64,000 nt of DNA from Brevundimonas sp. UBA7506 (lineage in GTDB: Bacteria; Pseudomonadota; Alphaproteobacteria; Caulobacterales; Caulobacteraceae). The DNA lies in NCBI RefSeq assembly GCF_002479495.1, contig NZ_DLNQ01000011.1, positions 721-64,720 of the forward strand, written 5' to 3'. The notes below the pieces were generated by a model. It was not told where the DNA came from. It ran no database searches and saw nothing but the letters and a program-made list of their open reading frames with translations. The position numbers and the translations under genes are program-made. This document shows positions 25,394-37,858 of this stretch, in pieces. The stretch's first letter is position 1; each line of letters opens with the position of its first letter.

Positions 25394-26020
25394 CTACTTG
25401 GGCGCGATCACCTTCACATCGAAGCTTTGGCCGACGACCTTGGTCGGATTCACCTGACCGCCGTTGCGGCGCACCTCGAAATGCAGGTGCGGGCCGGTCG
25501 AATAGCCGGTCGAGCCGACCAGGCCGATACGCTCGCCCGTCGCCACTGACTGGCCGGTGTGGACGTCGATGCGGCTCAAATGGCCGTAGACGCTGCTCAT
25601 GCCGTTGGGGTGCTTCACCTCGATGAAGTTGCCGTAGCCGCCGGCCTGAAAGCCAGCCCGGATCACCTTGCCCTCGGCGGTCGAATAGACGCTGGTGCCC
25701 TTGGGCGCGGCGATGTCCACGCCCTTGTGGGCGCGGGCCTTGGCCTCGATGGCCAGCTTGCGCAAACCAAAGGCCGAGTTGATCCGATAGCCCTTCACCG
25801 GAGCCTCGAACACGAGCTTGCGCATCAACGGACCGGCGGGCTTCGCCACCGCCATGACCGGCGGCGCGGCGGGCGCGGAAAGGTCCTCGACCTTGTCCGG
25901 GGCGGGATTGGCGCCGTTCAGCGGGGCCGCAGCCATGGCCAAGAAGGCGGCGCCGGCCAGCAGGGTGATATGGCCGACATGAAACACGAACGGCCGGGCG
26001 GCCGGAGGTAAGAAACGCAT
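25394..26020 (-). CDS. M23 family (LytM-like) metallopeptidase
   Basis: 208 residues. One N-terminal hydrophobic segment (~18-32) acts as signal or anchor, then a linker, then the LytM domain from ~75. Zinc ligands His98, Asp102 (H-K-G-V-D) and His180 (H-L-H-F-E) are present, with His147 (Y-G-H-L) and His178 for catalysis. Intact ligands point to a working peptidoglycan endopeptidase rather than a degenerate activator. Confidence 0.9.
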   Translation of the reverse strand: MRFLPPAARPFVFHVGHITLLAGAAFLAMAAAPLNGANPAPDKVEDLSAPAAPPVMAVAKPAGPLMRKLVFEAPVKGYRINSAFGLRKLAIEAKARAHKGVDIAAPKGTSVYSTAEGKVIRAGFQAGGYGNFIEVKHPNGMSSVYGHLSRIDVHTGQSVATGERIGLVGSTGYSTGPHLHFEVRRNGGQVNPTKVVGQSFDVKVIAPK

Positions 26021-26262
26021 ACTGGAACAACAGCTCCTGACGCTCTTTCAAGCGGGAGGGCCGTCATGATCGCGCGGGGCGCGGATGGCGGAAAACGCTC
26101 GCCGACGGCCGGGGTTGTCCTTTTCTGGCATTACACCGGGACCTGAATGGGGCGCCGCCAAGGCGACAAGGGGTCGCGGGTCGGGAACTAAAACGCTCCT
26201 GACGAAATGAAAGGGGCCGCGCGATTTGCGCCGCGCGGCCCCCTCCCCGCCTGTCGAACGCC
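26021..26262. other. Intergenic region, M23 gene to autotransporter gene
   Basis: 242 bp. It should hold the M23 promoter and the end of the autotransporter transcript. Apart from the hairpin at 26211-26244 I see no other structure. Confidence 0.5.
26211..26244 (-). terminator. Terminator after the GDSL autotransporter
   Basis: GGGGCCGCGC and GCGCGGCCCC form a 10-bp stem, followed on the minus strand by CTTTCATTTC, a weak T tract. Confidence 0.6.
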
Positions 26263-28065
26263 TTACAGCGGCAGGGTCAGTTGCACCCCGCCCATGTGGC
26301 TGTCGGCCTGATCACCGAAGCGACCCTTGTAGCCGATCGAGACCTTGAGCCGCTCCATGATCGTGCCCTCGATGCCCGCCGAAGCCAGGAACTGACCGCC
26401 CCAGGGGCTGTCGATGTCGCGCGCCAGGACCTGCGCCGGGTTTCCGGCGATGCCGGTGCGCACCGGGTCGCTGTCGTCGCTCAGGCTGTCGCGATAGCCG
26501 CCCTCGGCGTAGAAGTGGAAGCGGTCGACGCCGCCCTCCGCGCGCAGGGCGATCTCAGCGGTCGTGCCCTGAACGGAGCGGTCCTTATAGGCGTATTGCG
26601 CCGCCGGGCCCTGCTCGTCGAAGCCGTCCACGTCGCTGTTGATCCAGGCCACGGCCGCGCGCGGCGACAGGGCGATGCCGCCCATGTCGAACCACATCCC
26701 GCCCTGCAGACGCGCGCCCGTCGAAACGCCGCGCGTCGAGCCTGTGTGTACGACCGGCGCCAGGGAGGTCAGGCGGCTGATGTCGTTGAAATCGTCCTGG
26801 GCCACGCCCGCCGCCGCATTGACAAACAGGTCGCCCGAGCGCCAGCCGCCATAAACGTCGAGCCCGAAGCTATCCAGATCGACGTTCAGGCTGCCCGCGT
26901 CCACGTCGGCGTTGCGATAGCTGCCGGCCAGACCGAACCTCATCCTCTCCGAACCCGCCTCCAGCGCGATCCGCACGCCGTACCCGTCCGAGGTCGCCTC
27001 GCCGATCCGGCCGCGCGCGTCGGTCTTGGTCCGGTCCGCCAGGGCCGAGACCGAGATCGCCGTTCCCGTCGTCCAGGCATCGCGGCCCGACAGGCTGGCG
27101 GTCGCGCCGTCCAGCGCATCCTCGCGGTGGCGCCAGGCCGTCTCGCCCAGCACGGCGGTCTGCGAGCCCAGATCGCCGTAATACAGGTAGTCATTAGCCA
27201 GACGCGCGATCACGGCATGGCCCGTGGCCGTCGGGTGCACCCCGTCGAAGTAGAAGTAGTCGTTGGGGTTGGCGCAGACCGTCACCCCGTTGAAGCAGGG
27301 CTGGGTGACGTTCGACACACCGAAGGCGCCGGGGTTGGCGGCGATGACGTCGCCGATCTTGAACAGGTCCATCATGATGATGTTGGTGCCCGGCCGCGCC
27401 GCCGCCGTAGCGTTCAGACCCGTCAGCAGGGCGCCGTTGAAGGTCGTCACCGCATAATCGGCCAGGGGCGCGGCGGGCGTGGCGCGGAACTGCGGCGTCA
27501 GGCTGAGCTTGGGCAGGTTTGTGACCAGGATGGTCCCCGCCCCCGCCTGGGCCACGCTGCCGACGATGAAGTTCATGTCAGCCGCGGCGCCCAGCGCCAC
27601 CGGCGCGATGCTGCCTTGCGGGTTGGAGGAGGCGCCCGCCGCCGGCAGGCCCTGGAAGATGTTGTTGGCGCCGCCCAATATGCTGACCAGATCACCGGCC
27701 CCGAACACGCCGCCCCGCGACTGATACTGGGCCAGTTGGACTCGCATTCCCATCGGGGCGGCCTGGCTGTCAGTGCGCGCCCCGCCGAAGGCGTAGTTGA
27801 TGCTGCCGCTCACCGGCCCCATGAAGTTGGCGGCGTTGAAACCCAGCCGCTCGGTGAAGACCGGCCCGCTGGAAAAACGCCCCTGGTAATAGGGCGGCGA
27901 GGCCGGGGTCGATCCGCCCGTCGCCAGATAGAGGTTGCCGTTGTCGGACAGGCTGTCGCCGAAGACGACCAGCCGGTTGTAGCTCTGGGCCCCGGCGGCG
28001 CTTGCGGTCGAGACGGCGGCCAGGGTCAGGGCGGCCAGGGCCGCTCCTCGAAGAAGACGAGACAT
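26263..28065 (-). CDS. GDSL esterase/lipase autotransporter
   Basis: 600 residues from the ATG at 28065, which has AGGAA 7 nt upstream and begins a signal peptide (M-S-R-L-L-R to A-G-A-Q). The passenger is a GDSL hydrolase: F-G-D-S-L-S-D-N-G-N (Ser38), G-G-A-N-N (Asn135) and D-G-V-H-P-T (Asp274, His277). From ~345 an autotransporter beta-barrel begins, ending in a short pattern L-T-L-P-L at the C-terminus. The enzyme should be displayed on the outer membrane and hydrolyse esters or lipids, like EstA of Pseudomonas. Confidence 0.9.
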   Translation of the reverse strand: MSRLLRGAALAALTLAAVSTASAAGAQSYNRLVVFGDSLSDNGNLYLATGGSTPASPPYYQGRFSSGPVFTERLGFNAANFMGPVSGSINYAFGGARTDSQAAPMGMRVQLAQYQSRGGVFGAGDLVSILGGANNIFQGLPAAGASSNPQGSIAPVALGAAADMNFIVGSVAQAGAGTILVTNLPKLSLTPQFRATPAAPLADYAVTTFNGALLTGLNATAAARPGTNIIMMDLFKIGDVIAANPGAFGVSNVTQPCFNGVTVCANPNDYFYFDGVHPTATGHAVIARLANDYLYYGDLGSQTAVLGETAWRHREDALDGATASLSGRDAWTTGTAISVSALADRTKTDARGRIGEATSDGYGVRIALEAGSERMRFGLAGSYRNADVDAGSLNVDLDSFGLDVYGGWRSGDLFVNAAAGVAQDDFNDISRLTSLAPVVHTGSTRGVSTGARLQGGMWFDMGGIALSPRAAVAWINSDVDGFDEQGPAAQYAYKDRSVQGTTAEIALRAEGGVDRFHFYAEGGYRDSLSDDSDPVRTGIAGNPAQVLARDIDSPWGGQFLASAGIEGTIMERLKVSIGYKGRFGDQADSHMGGVQLTLPL

Positions 28066-28162
28066 CGATGTTCCTCCCTCGACCGTCCGTATGCGGTCGT
28101 TATCCGAAGGATGCGCTGCTTTGCCGTGAGCGCAAGATGCCCCTAGGGAAGCTGAACAGCGA

Positions 28163-30052
<1,890 letters not shown>

Positions 30053-30136
30053 GCCCCGCACCTAGCTCACCTTCGCACTTGCAGCAATGAAAAGGGGCGC
30101 CGAAACGCCCCTTCCCGCACGAATTTTCCAAGAACG

Positions 30137-30676
30137 TCACAATTTGCCGAAGCCGCCCGACCCCCCGCTTCTGCGACGGCTTTCCAGGGCGGCGGCGCCG
30201 ATGGCGGCGGCGATGGTGGCCACGGCCAGCAGGGCTCCGCCCTCCTTGGCGTGATCGCGGGCGAAGTCGCCCGCATCCTCGGCGTATCGGCGCGCCTGCT
30301 TGGCGTAACGCTTCATCGACTTGCCGGACTTTCCGCCCGAGCGGTGCAGCCAGTGATCGGCCCGCGCCCGCGCCTCTCGGCCAAGGCGGCCGGCGCGATC
30401 GCTGGCGTAGTCGCCCAGATCCGCCGCGCGATGTCCCAGGCCGTCGGCGCCGTGCCGCACGCCGCGCGCGATGTCGTCGAAGCGATGGCGCAGGGCCTCG
30501 GCGTCGAACCAGCCGCGCGGATCAACCCGATCGCGGATACGCTCATAGCGCGTCGGGCCGCTGCGCTGGTTCAGCAGCAGGGCGGCGATGCCCACGCCCG
30601 CCAGCACGGCGACGACGCCGGCGGCGATCCCCGGATGTTTGCGGACCTCGTCCACGGCGTTGAACTGTTGAACCAT
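30137..30676 (-). CDS. Hypothetical membrane-anchored protein
   Basis: 179 residues from the ATG at 30676. Two hydrophobic segments (about 16-36 and 143-160) flank a long charged, Arg/Asp/Ala-rich helical region with repeated A-D-x-L-G-x and R-A-x-R stretches. The tail is Gly/Arg/Ser-rich. It resembles envelope-associated coiled-coil or YtxH-like proteins in composition only; I do not recognise a family. Confidence 0.65.
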   Translation of the reverse strand: MVQQFNAVDEVRKHPGIAAGVVAVLAGVGIAALLLNQRSGPTRYERIRDRVDPRGWFDAEALRHRFDDIARGVRHGADGLGHRAADLGDYASDRAGRLGREARARADHWLHRSGGKSGKSMKRYAKQARRYAEDAGDFARDHAKEGGALLAVATIAAAIGAAALESRRRSGGSGGFGKL

Positions 30677-30865
30677 GGGCAACCAACCTCTTCTTGTCGA
30701 AACACTGTCTTCGGACAGGAGCGAACCGCGCCGCAAGAGGTTCCGCCTTAAACGGCCAAGCTGCAAGCCTGGACGACCGATCGCGCCCTCCCCCTTACCA
30801 AGCGCCGGTCGCCTCCCTATGTTGCGCCGCTTCCAGACAGTTTCGCCTTTTTCAGGATCTTCGCC

Positions 30866-31801
30866 GTGACCGATCACGCGCCCGCCGCACAGCCCGTCAA
30901 CGCCCCGACCGACGACTTCGCCGCCGCCTTCCAGATTGAAGGCTGGCCGGTGCGTGGCCGCCTGGTGCGGCTAGGCGAGGTGGTGGACAAGATCCTGTCG
31001 GCACACGACTACCCGGAACCCGTCGCCGCCCTGCTGGGCGAGGCCTGCGTCCTGGCCGCCATCGTCGGTTCGGCGTTGAAGTTCGAGGGCCGCCTGATCG
31101 TTCAGGCCCAGGGCGACGGCCCGGTGCGCTATGTCGTGGCCGACTACGATACCTCGGGTCACCTGCGCGGCTTCTGCCGCTTCGATCCGGAAGAAGTGGC
31201 CAAGGCCTCCGAGGGCTTCGCACGCCCCGGCGCCCAGACCCTGCTGGGCAAGGGGGTCTTCATCATGACCATCGACCGGGGCGAGGACTTCGAGCGCACC
31301 CAGGGCATCACCCCGATCGAGGGCGAGAGCCTGTCGCTGTGCGCCGAACACTACTTCACCCAGTCAGAGCAGGTGCCGACCAAGGTGCGCCTGGCCGTCG
31401 GCGAGGTCACGACCGAGACCGGAAGTTCGTGGCGCGCAGGCGGAGCCATGATTCAGGTCATCGCCGGCGACGAGGCCCGCGGCTCGACCGAGGAGGTGTG
31501 GGAACGCACCCGCGCCCTGTTCAACACCCTGGGCGACGACGAACTGATCGACCCCACGGTCAGCGCCGAGACCCTGCTGTATCGCCTGTTCCACGAGGAC
31601 GGCGTGCGACTGGAAGGCGCCCAGGCCCTGGCCGCCGTCTGCCGCTGCTCCAAGGAACGACTGGTCACGGTCATGCAGTCCTTCCCGGCCGAAGATCGCG
31701 CCGCCATGGTCGAGGACGACGGCATGATCCACGCCACCTGCGAATACTGCTCGACCGTCTACAAGATCGACCCCGCCGAGATCGAACAGCCGGCCGCCTA
31801 G
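30866..31801 (+). CDS. hslO: Redox-regulated chaperone Hsp33 (GTG start)
   Basis: 311 residues, starting at GTG 30866. The four zinc-binding cysteines of the redox switch are present: C-R-C (259, 261) and C-E-Y-C (292, 295). Oxidation releases zinc and unfolds the C-terminal region, activating holdase function against oxidative unfolding. The N-terminal domain has the expected G-R-L-V-R-L-G and the Y-F-x-Q-S-E-Q-V-P-T motif. The stop shares CTAG with the convergent CPBP gene. Confidence 0.95.
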   Translation: MTDHAPAAQPVNAPTDDFAAAFQIEGWPVRGRLVRLGEVVDKILSAHDYPEPVAALLGEACVLAAIVGSALKFEGRLIVQAQGDGPVRYVVADYDTSGHLRGFCRFDPEEVAKASEGFARPGAQTLLGKGVFIMTIDRGEDFERTQGITPIEGESLSLCAEHYFTQSEQVPTKVRLAVGEVTTETGSSWRAGGAMIQVIAGDEARGSTEEVWERTRALFNTLGDDELIDPTVSAETLLYRLFHEDGVRLEGAQALAAVCRCSKERLVTVMQSFPAEDRAAMVEDDGMIHATCEYCSTVYKIDPAEIEQPAA

Positions 31802-32517
31802 ACCAGCATGAAGATCGCATTGCCGTAGTTGTGCAGGAGGATCGGCAGCAGCACGCTGCCGGTCTTCTCGCGCAGCCACACCAGCAGCAGGGCCGCACCA
31901 CCCGTCGAGGCCATCAGCAGGGGCTCGAAGGTGAAGCCCCCGTCTGAATAGCCCAGGGCATGGGTCAGGCCGAAAGCCAGCGACGACAGCACCGCGCCCC
32001 AGCCCATCCATGCGCCCAGAATGCGAACCGGCTTGCCGAAGGCCTCGTTCAGCATCAGCAGCAGCACGCCGCGATAGAAGAGCTCCTCGTCCAGTCCCGG
32101 CATGGTCAACTGGAAGGCCAGGCTGTCGAGATCGACCCCCTGCCCCGGGAAATAGAGGGCCAGCCCGAGAAACAGAGCGACCAGCAGACCCGACAGGACC
32201 AAGGCCCCCGGCAAACCCCGGCGATCCTGCTTCAGCGTCAGGCCCGACCGCCGCCAGCCGATGACCGGCAGGCTGGCCACGGCGAGCGACAGCAGGACCG
32301 CCATCGCCTTGCCTTCCCAGTTCCAGTTCGAGGTGCCGAACGACAGGGGAATATGGCCATAGCCCCGCGTCAGCAGCGCATCATAGACCGCCATCAGCAG
32401 CAGGGCGGCGATCAACCAGCCCCACCGCACCCGCCCCTTCATCAGAACCGCCGCCAGCCCTCCAGCCAGAGCGACAGCCCCGACCCAGCCCAGCATTGCA
32501 ATGATCGCGTCCGGCAT
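31798..32517 (-). CDS. CPBP family intramembrane metalloprotease
   Basis: 239 residues from the ATG at 32517, chosen for the GGGGAGGGG upstream; an ATG at 32532 is possible. Seven or eight hydrophobic segments. Active-site motifs of the Abi/CAAX-type family are present: D-E-E-L-F-Y-R-G, F-G-L-T-H-A-L and H-N-Y-G-N. Members act as membrane proteases, in CAAX processing or in bacteriocin self-immunity; the substrate here is unknown. The final CTAG is used as stop by both this gene and hslO. Confidence 0.88.
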   Translation of the reverse strand: MPDAIIAMLGWVGAVALAGGLAAVLMKGRVRWGWLIAALLLMAVYDALLTRGYGHIPLSFGTSNWNWEGKAMAVLLSLAVASLPVIGWRRSGLTLKQDRRGLPGALVLSGLLVALFLGLALYFPGQGVDLDSLAFQLTMPGLDEELFYRGVLLLMLNEAFGKPVRILGAWMGWGAVLSSLAFGLTHALGYSDGGFTFEPLLMASTGGAALLLVWLREKTGSVLLPILLHNYGNAIFMLV

Positions 32518-32581
32518 CGCGCCCCTCCCCATGACCTGTCGTCATGAGGCGCGCCAGGCCGTCAGCAGATGCGGATGACCG

Positions 32582-32609
32582 AAATTTAACGCGCCGGCCA
32601 TCGCCGGCG
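32582..32609 (-). terminator. Probable terminator after phoB
   Basis: CGCCGGC / GCCGGCG stem (7 bp, 4-nt loop), followed on the minus strand by CGTTAAATTT. Confidence 0.5.
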
Positions 32610-32620
32610 ACGCCGACGCC

Positions 32621-33310
<690 letters not shown>

Positions 33311-33353
33311 GTCAGGCTCTCCGGTCGGTCGAAGTCGTCAGCAGGAAGTAAAG

Positions 33354-34103
33354 TCAGTCGTCCGTCAGATCGGACGGCAGGGTCGAGATATGGGGCGTGG
33401 GCGTCTGTTCCTCGCCCGGACCGGGGACGGCCTTGGGCCTCTCGCCCAGCATTTCCTCGCCGGTGATCTCATAGTGGACGGTCTCGGCGATATTGGTCGC
33501 GTGATCGCCGATCCGCTCCAGGTTCTTGGCCATGAACAGCAGATGGGTGCAGGCCGTGATCGTGCGCGGGTCGCCCATCATGTAGGTCAGCAGCTCGCGG
33601 AACAGGGCGTTGTAGTGCTCGTCCACCTCGTCATCGGTGCTCCACACCGACAGGGCGCGCTCGACCTCCGAGGCCGTATAGGCGTCCAGCACGTCGCGCA
33701 GGCGGGTCGACACCAGACGGCCCATCCGCTCGATCGAGCGGGTCAGGGGCTGCATCGGCTCGCCCTCGGCCAGGATCAGCGCCCGCTTGGCGATGTTCTT
33801 GGCAAGGTCGCCGGTCCGCTCCAGATCGGACGCCAGCTTCATGGCCCCCAAAGTCCGGCGCAGGTCCGAAGCCACCGGCTGACGCAGGGCGATCAGGCGG
33901 ATGGACTTCTTCTCGATGTCCCGATGCAGGGCGTCGAGGCGATTGTCGCGATCGACCACCGCCCTGGCCAGGGCCACGTCGCGCCGGGCGACGGATTCGA
34001 TGGCGTCCGCCACCTGGGCCTCGGCCAGACCGCCCATGCGGACAACCTCGGCCGTCAGCTGGTTCAGTTCGTCGCCGTAAGCCTTGACCGTATGCTGGTT
34101 CAT
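33354..34103 (-). CDS. phoU: Phosphate transport regulator PhoU
   Basis: 249 residues of two PhoU three-helix repeats. The metal-binding patterns E-x-x-x-D and R-x-G-D-x-A-x-N-I-A are seen at E-R-T-G-D-L-A-K-N-I-A and E-R-I-G-D-H-A-T-N-I-A. It holds PhoR off and limits Pst uptake when phosphate is plentiful. A C-terminal Pro/Thr-rich extension of ~30 residues follows the second repeat. It is 10 bp from pstB. Confidence 0.95.
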   Translation of the reverse strand: MNQHTVKAYGDELNQLTAEVVRMGGLAEAQVADAIESVARRDVALARAVVDRDNRLDALHRDIEKKSIRLIALRQPVASDLRRTLGAMKLASDLERTGDLAKNIAKRALILAEGEPMQPLTRSIERMGRLVSTRLRDVLDAYTASEVERALSVWSTDDEVDEHYNALFRELLTYMMGDPRTITACTHLLFMAKNLERIGDHATNIAETVHYEITGEEMLGERPKAVPGPGEEQTPTPHISTLPSDLTDD

Positions 34104-34113
34104 GCTCGCGCCC

Positions 34114-34980
34114 TTAGCCGAAGCGGCCGGTGATGTAGTCGAGCGTGCGACGCTCGCGCGGGTTGGTGAAGATCTCTTCGGTGTCGCCGGTCTCGACCAG
34201 CTTGCCCATGTGGAAGAAGGCCGTGCGCTGCGACACGCGGGCCGCCTGGGCCATGGAGTGGGTGACGATGACGATGCAGTAGCGCTCGCGCAGTTCGTCG
34301 ATCAGCTCCTCGATCTTGGCCGTAGCGATCGGGTCCAGCGCCGAGCAGGGCTCGTCCATCAGGATGACTTCGGGTTCGACGGCGATGGCGCGGGCGATGA
34401 CCAGACGCTGCTGCTGGCCGCCCGACAGGCCGGTGCCCGGCGAGTGCAGGCGGTCGGCGACCTCGTCCCACAGACCGGCGCGCTTCAGCGCCTTCTGCAC
34501 GATGTCGTCCAGCTCGCCCTTGGACGAGGCCAGGCCGTGAATCTTGGGCCCATAGGCGACGTTCTCATAGATCGTCTTGGGGAAGGGGTTGGGCTTCTGG
34601 AAGACCATGCCGACCTGGGCGCGCAGCAGCACGGGGTCGATCTTGCGGTCGTTGATGTCGCCGCCGTCCATCTCGATCTCGCCGGTGACACGGCAGCCGG
34701 GAATGGTGTCGTTCATGCGGTTCATGGTCCGCAGGAAGGTCGACTTGCCGCAGCCCGACGGGCCGATCAGGGCCGTGACGGTCTTGTCCGGGATGTCCAG
34801 CGAGACGCCGAACAGGGCCTGCTTCTCGCCGTAGAAGACGCTGACATCGCGCGCGGCGATCTTGATCGGGCCGAGCGGCGCCGAGGCGTGAGCGCCCACG
34901 GTCGGAGCGGTCGTCAGGGTGGCCCCGGCGGAACCGCCGTCGGCCTGGCCATCGGGAGCGCGGAAGATTTTGGACTTCAT
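34114..34980 (-). CDS. pstB: Phosphate ABC transporter ATP-binding protein PstB
   Basis: 288 residues from the ATG at 34980, just after the pstA stop. Walker [10 protein letters not shown], signature L-S-G-G-Q-Q-Q-R, Walker [14 protein letters not shown], and the PstB-typical [15 protein letters not shown]. The first ~45 residues are an extra, low-complexity segment. It powers PstCA for high-affinity phosphate uptake. Confidence 0.96.
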   Translation of the reverse strand: MKSKIFRAPDGQADGGSAGATLTTAPTVGAHASAPLGPIKIAARDVSVFYGEKQALFGVSLDIPDKTVTALIGPSGCGKSTFLRTMNRMNDTIPGCRVTGEIEMDGGDINDRKIDPVLLRAQVGMVFQKPNPFPKTIYENVAYGPKIHGLASSKGELDDIVQKALKRAGLWDEVADRLHSPGTGLSGGQQQRLVIARAIAVEPEVILMDEPCSALDPIATAKIEELIDELRERYCIVIVTHSMAQAARVSQRTAFFHMGKLVETGDTEEIFTNPRERRTLDYITGRFG

Positions 34981-34985
34981 AAGAC

Positions 34986-36296
34986 TTACCACCGGCGTTC
35001 GAACCGCCGACGCAGCAGGATCGCGGCGGCGTTCATGACGATCATGAAGGCGAGGAGCACAAGGATGGCGGCGGCGGTCCGCTCGTGGAACGCGCGCTCC
35101 GAGGCGTTCTCCCAGATGTAGATCAGCGAAGGCAGGGCGCCGACCGGCTCGTCGATGGCGTGCGGCACGCCGGGGACGAAGCTGATCATGCCGATCAGCA
35201 GCAGGGGCGCCGTCTCGCCCAAGGCGTGGGCCATGGCGATGATCGAGCCGGTCATGACGCCCGGCATGGCCAGGGGCAGGACGTGGCCGAACACCGTCTG
35301 GGTGCGGCTGGCCCCCATGGCCAGGGCGGCCTCGCGGATCGAGGGCGGCACCGCCTTCAGCGACGAGCGCGTGGCGATGATCACCGTCGGCAAGGCCATC
35401 AGCGCCAGCACCAGACCTCCGACCAGCGGACTGGCGCGCGGCAGGTGCATGAAGTTGATGAAGAGGGCCAGACCCAGCAGGCCGTAAACGATCGACGGCA
35501 CGGCGGCCAGGTTGTTGATGTTGACCTCGATGATCGCCGTGATGCGGTTGCGCGGCGAATATTCCTCCAGCCAGACGGCCGCGCAGACGCCGACCGGAAT
35601 GGCGATCAGGGCCGTCACCAGCAGCATTAGGGCCGAACCGACCACCGCACCCAACAGGCCCGCCAGTTCCGGCTGGGTCGAGTCGCCCTTGGTGAAGAGG
35701 GTGGTGTTGAAGTGGGCGCGCACCGCGCCCGAGGCCTTCATCCGGTCCAGCCAGGCCATCTGCTCATTGCTGACGCGGCGCTGATCCTCGGGCACGGCCC
35801 TGGAGATCTCGCCCTTCAGATAGAGGTCGGCGTTGTCGGACAGCGGCGCGGTGACCGGCACGGTCTGCCCCAGCAGGCTGGGTTGACGCGCGATCATGCC
35901 CGACGCCTGGAACTTCAGCTCGGACGAGAACAGGGCCTTCATGGCCGCCGCCTTCGTCCCCTGGGCATCGTCCTGGATGCCCAGGCGGCGCAGTTGCTGC
36001 TCGGCCACGATCTGCTCGAAGTTCGCGCCCTGCGGATAGGAGCGGTCGATCCGCGACGCGTCCATATAGACCGGCAGGGTCACGCTGTGGCTGTAGAAGG
36101 CCGTGCGGCCCTGCATGATGATGCTGCCCAGCAGGATCACCAGGAAGATCAGGGCGAAGCCGATGGCCGCGCGGCCATACCACTTGAAGCGGGTCTCGCG
36201 GGCGTAACGACCGCGCAGACGGGCCTGCAGGCGCTGGGTGCGCGGGCTGACGGCGCCCGAGTTCTGCCCCACCGGGTTTTGGGCGGCGTCAGTCAT
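34986..36296 (-). CDS. pstA: Phosphate ABC transporter permease PstA (long form)
   Basis: 436 residues. The C-terminal ~270 are the MetI-like permease with [10 protein letters not shown] and an EAA-type loop ([13 protein letters not shown]). The N-terminal ~160 are the DUF3333-type region with one helix and a periplasmic loop, usual in alphaproteobacteria. Its start overlaps pstC by 8 bp. Confidence 0.94.
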   Translation of the reverse strand: MTDAAQNPVGQNSGAVSPRTQRLQARLRGRYARETRFKWYGRAAIGFALIFLVILLGSIIMQGRTAFYSHSVTLPVYMDASRIDRSYPQGANFEQIVAEQQLRRLGIQDDAQGTKAAAMKALFSSELKFQASGMIARQPSLLGQTVPVTAPLSDNADLYLKGEISRAVPEDQRRVSNEQMAWLDRMKASGAVRAHFNTTLFTKGDSTQPELAGLLGAVVGSALMLLVTALIAIPVGVCAAVWLEEYSPRNRITAIIEVNINNLAAVPSIVYGLLGLALFINFMHLPRASPLVGGLVLALMALPTVIIATRSSLKAVPPSIREAALAMGASRTQTVFGHVLPLAMPGVMTGSIIAMAHALGETAPLLLIGMISFVPGVPHAIDEPVGALPSLIYIWENASERAFHERTAAAILVLLAFMIVMNAAAILLRRRFERRW

Positions 36297-37719
36297 ACTG
36301 TTCCCGATAGGCTTGCACGATGCGCATGGCGACGATGTTGAGCAGCAGGGTGACCACGAAAAGGGTCAGGCCTAGGCCGAATGCGGCCAGGGTTTTCGGG
36401 CTGTTGAACTCCTGGTCCCCGGTCAGCAGGGTGACGATCTGCACCGTGACGGTCGTGACCGTGTCCAACGGGTTCAGCGTCAGCTTGGCGGCCAGACCGG
36501 CGGCCATGGTCACGATCATGGTCTCGCCGATGGCGCGCGACACGGCCAGCAGGAAGGCCCCGGCGATGCCCGGCAGGGCGGCGGGCAGCAGCACCTTCTT
36601 GACCGTCTCGGACTTGGTCGCGCCCATGGCGTAGGAGCCGTCGCGCAGGGACTGAGGCACGGCGTTCATGATGTCGTCGGACAGGGAGCTGACGAAGGGG
36701 ATCAGCATAATCCCCATGACCGCGCCGGCCACCAGGGCCATCTGGTTCTGCACCAGCAGCAGGTACTGCCCCACCCCGTCCAGCGGTCCGCCGGCCATCC
36801 AGCCGCCGAGGGTGTTGAAGAAGACGCGGAAGGCCGGCCCCACCGTCAGGGCGGCGAAGAAGCCGTAGACCACCGTCGGCACACCCGCCAGGACCTCGAG
36901 CAGAGGCTTGACCACGGCGCGGGTGCGACGTCCGGCGTATTCCGACAGATAGATGGCCGAGAACAGGCCGATCGGACCCGCCACCAGCATGGCGATCAGC
37001 ATGATCAGGAAGGTGCCCGCGAACAGGGGCACGGCTCCGAAGGCGCCGGACGAGCCGATCTGGTCGGCGCGGATGGCCATCTGCGGGCTCCACTTGGTCC
37101 CGAACAGGAATTCGGTGACCGGCACGGAGGCGAAGAAGCGAAGGCTGTCCCACACCAGGGAGAAGATGATGCCCACGGTGGTCAGCACCGCAACCGCCGA
37201 ACAGGCGAACAGGACGACGCTGATCCAGCCCTCGACCTTGTTGCGGGCGCGCAGGTCGGGCCGGATGCGAACGAAGACGAAGACCCCGCCTAGGATGGCC
37301 GCGATCAGGGCCGCGACGCCGCCGCCCCAGCTCAGGGCAGAAGAGATGCTGTGGGCGCGACGGCCCTCGGCGGGCAGTTCCTCGGCATAGGGGGCGGGCC
37401 AGATCTGCTGGGCCTCAAGGCCGTCGCCGATGCGGCGCGCATCCGAGAAGAAGGCCTCGCGACGGAAGGGCTCCAGTTGCGTGACGCTCTCAGGCGCGCC
37501 TGCGGCCAGCATCTGGCGCTCCAGCGGCGCGGAGAAGATTGAGGCGGCGGCCAGGACGACCAGGGCCGGCACGCCGACCCAGATCAGGGCGTAGAGGCCG
37601 TGCTGGCCCGGGCGCGAGTGGGCTCTGACGCCCTTGCTGCGACGCGCGGCCAGGCGGCGTCCGCCCAGATAGGCGAGCACCGAAAAGCCGATCAGCAGTA
37701 ACAGGAAAATCCAGATCAT
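36289..37719 (-). CDS. pstC: Phosphate ABC transporter permease PstC (long form)
   Basis: 476 residues. N-terminal helices and a periplasmic loop fill ~150 residues before the permease domain; the EAA loop reads R-D-G-S-Y-A-M-G-A-T-K-S-E-T. Y-L-S-E-Y-A near the start of the permease core is typical. It pairs with PstA. The Pho box about 95 bp upstream implies PhoB-controlled transcription from here. Confidence 0.94.
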   Translation of the reverse strand: MIWIFLLLLIGFSVLAYLGGRRLAARRSKGVRAHSRPGQHGLYALIWVGVPALVVLAAASIFSAPLERQMLAAGAPESVTQLEPFRREAFFSDARRIGDGLEAQQIWPAPYAEELPAEGRRAHSISSALSWGGGVAALIAAILGGVFVFVRIRPDLRARNKVEGWISVVLFACSAVAVLTTVGIIFSLVWDSLRFFASVPVTEFLFGTKWSPQMAIRADQIGSSGAFGAVPLFAGTFLIMLIAMLVAGPIGLFSAIYLSEYAGRRTRAVVKPLLEVLAGVPTVVYGFFAALTVGPAFRVFFNTLGGWMAGGPLDGVGQYLLLVQNQMALVAGAVMGIMLIPFVSSLSDDIMNAVPQSLRDGSYAMGATKSETVKKVLLPAALPGIAGAFLLAVSRAIGETMIVTMAAGLAAKLTLNPLDTVTTVTVQIVTLLTGDQEFNSPKTLAAFGLGLTLFVVTLLLNIVAMRIVQAYREQYD

Positions 37720-37814
37720 CCGGGTCCGTGCACGCGTGAATCATTAACGTGCCGGGTCCGGCGCGTTTCGGCCGGGAAACTGCCTGCGATTGGCGAGCGG
37801 ATTAAGACGGGCGC

Positions 37815-37832
37815 GTGACAGTTCTGTTACGG
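37815..37832 (-). promoter_or_regulatory. Pho box upstream of pstC
   Basis: On the minus strand the site reads CCGTAAC-AGAA-CTGTCAC, two 7-bp direct repeats 4 bp apart, close to the PhoB consensus CTGTCAT-N4-CTGTCAT. It lies between phoR and pstC, 96 bp before pstC. PhoB binding is inferred. Confidence 0.65.
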
Positions 37833-37858
37833 CGCACATCCTTCATGTCGCGCGGCCT

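Noticed and set aside
26281..28146. A 621-codon open frame on the plus strand
   Set aside because: Antisense of the GDSL autotransporter, low-complexity product, no ribosome site.
30137..30676. Calling this gene YtxH or a known envelope protein
   Set aside because: Only composition and two hydrophobic segments match; no family motif could be identified.
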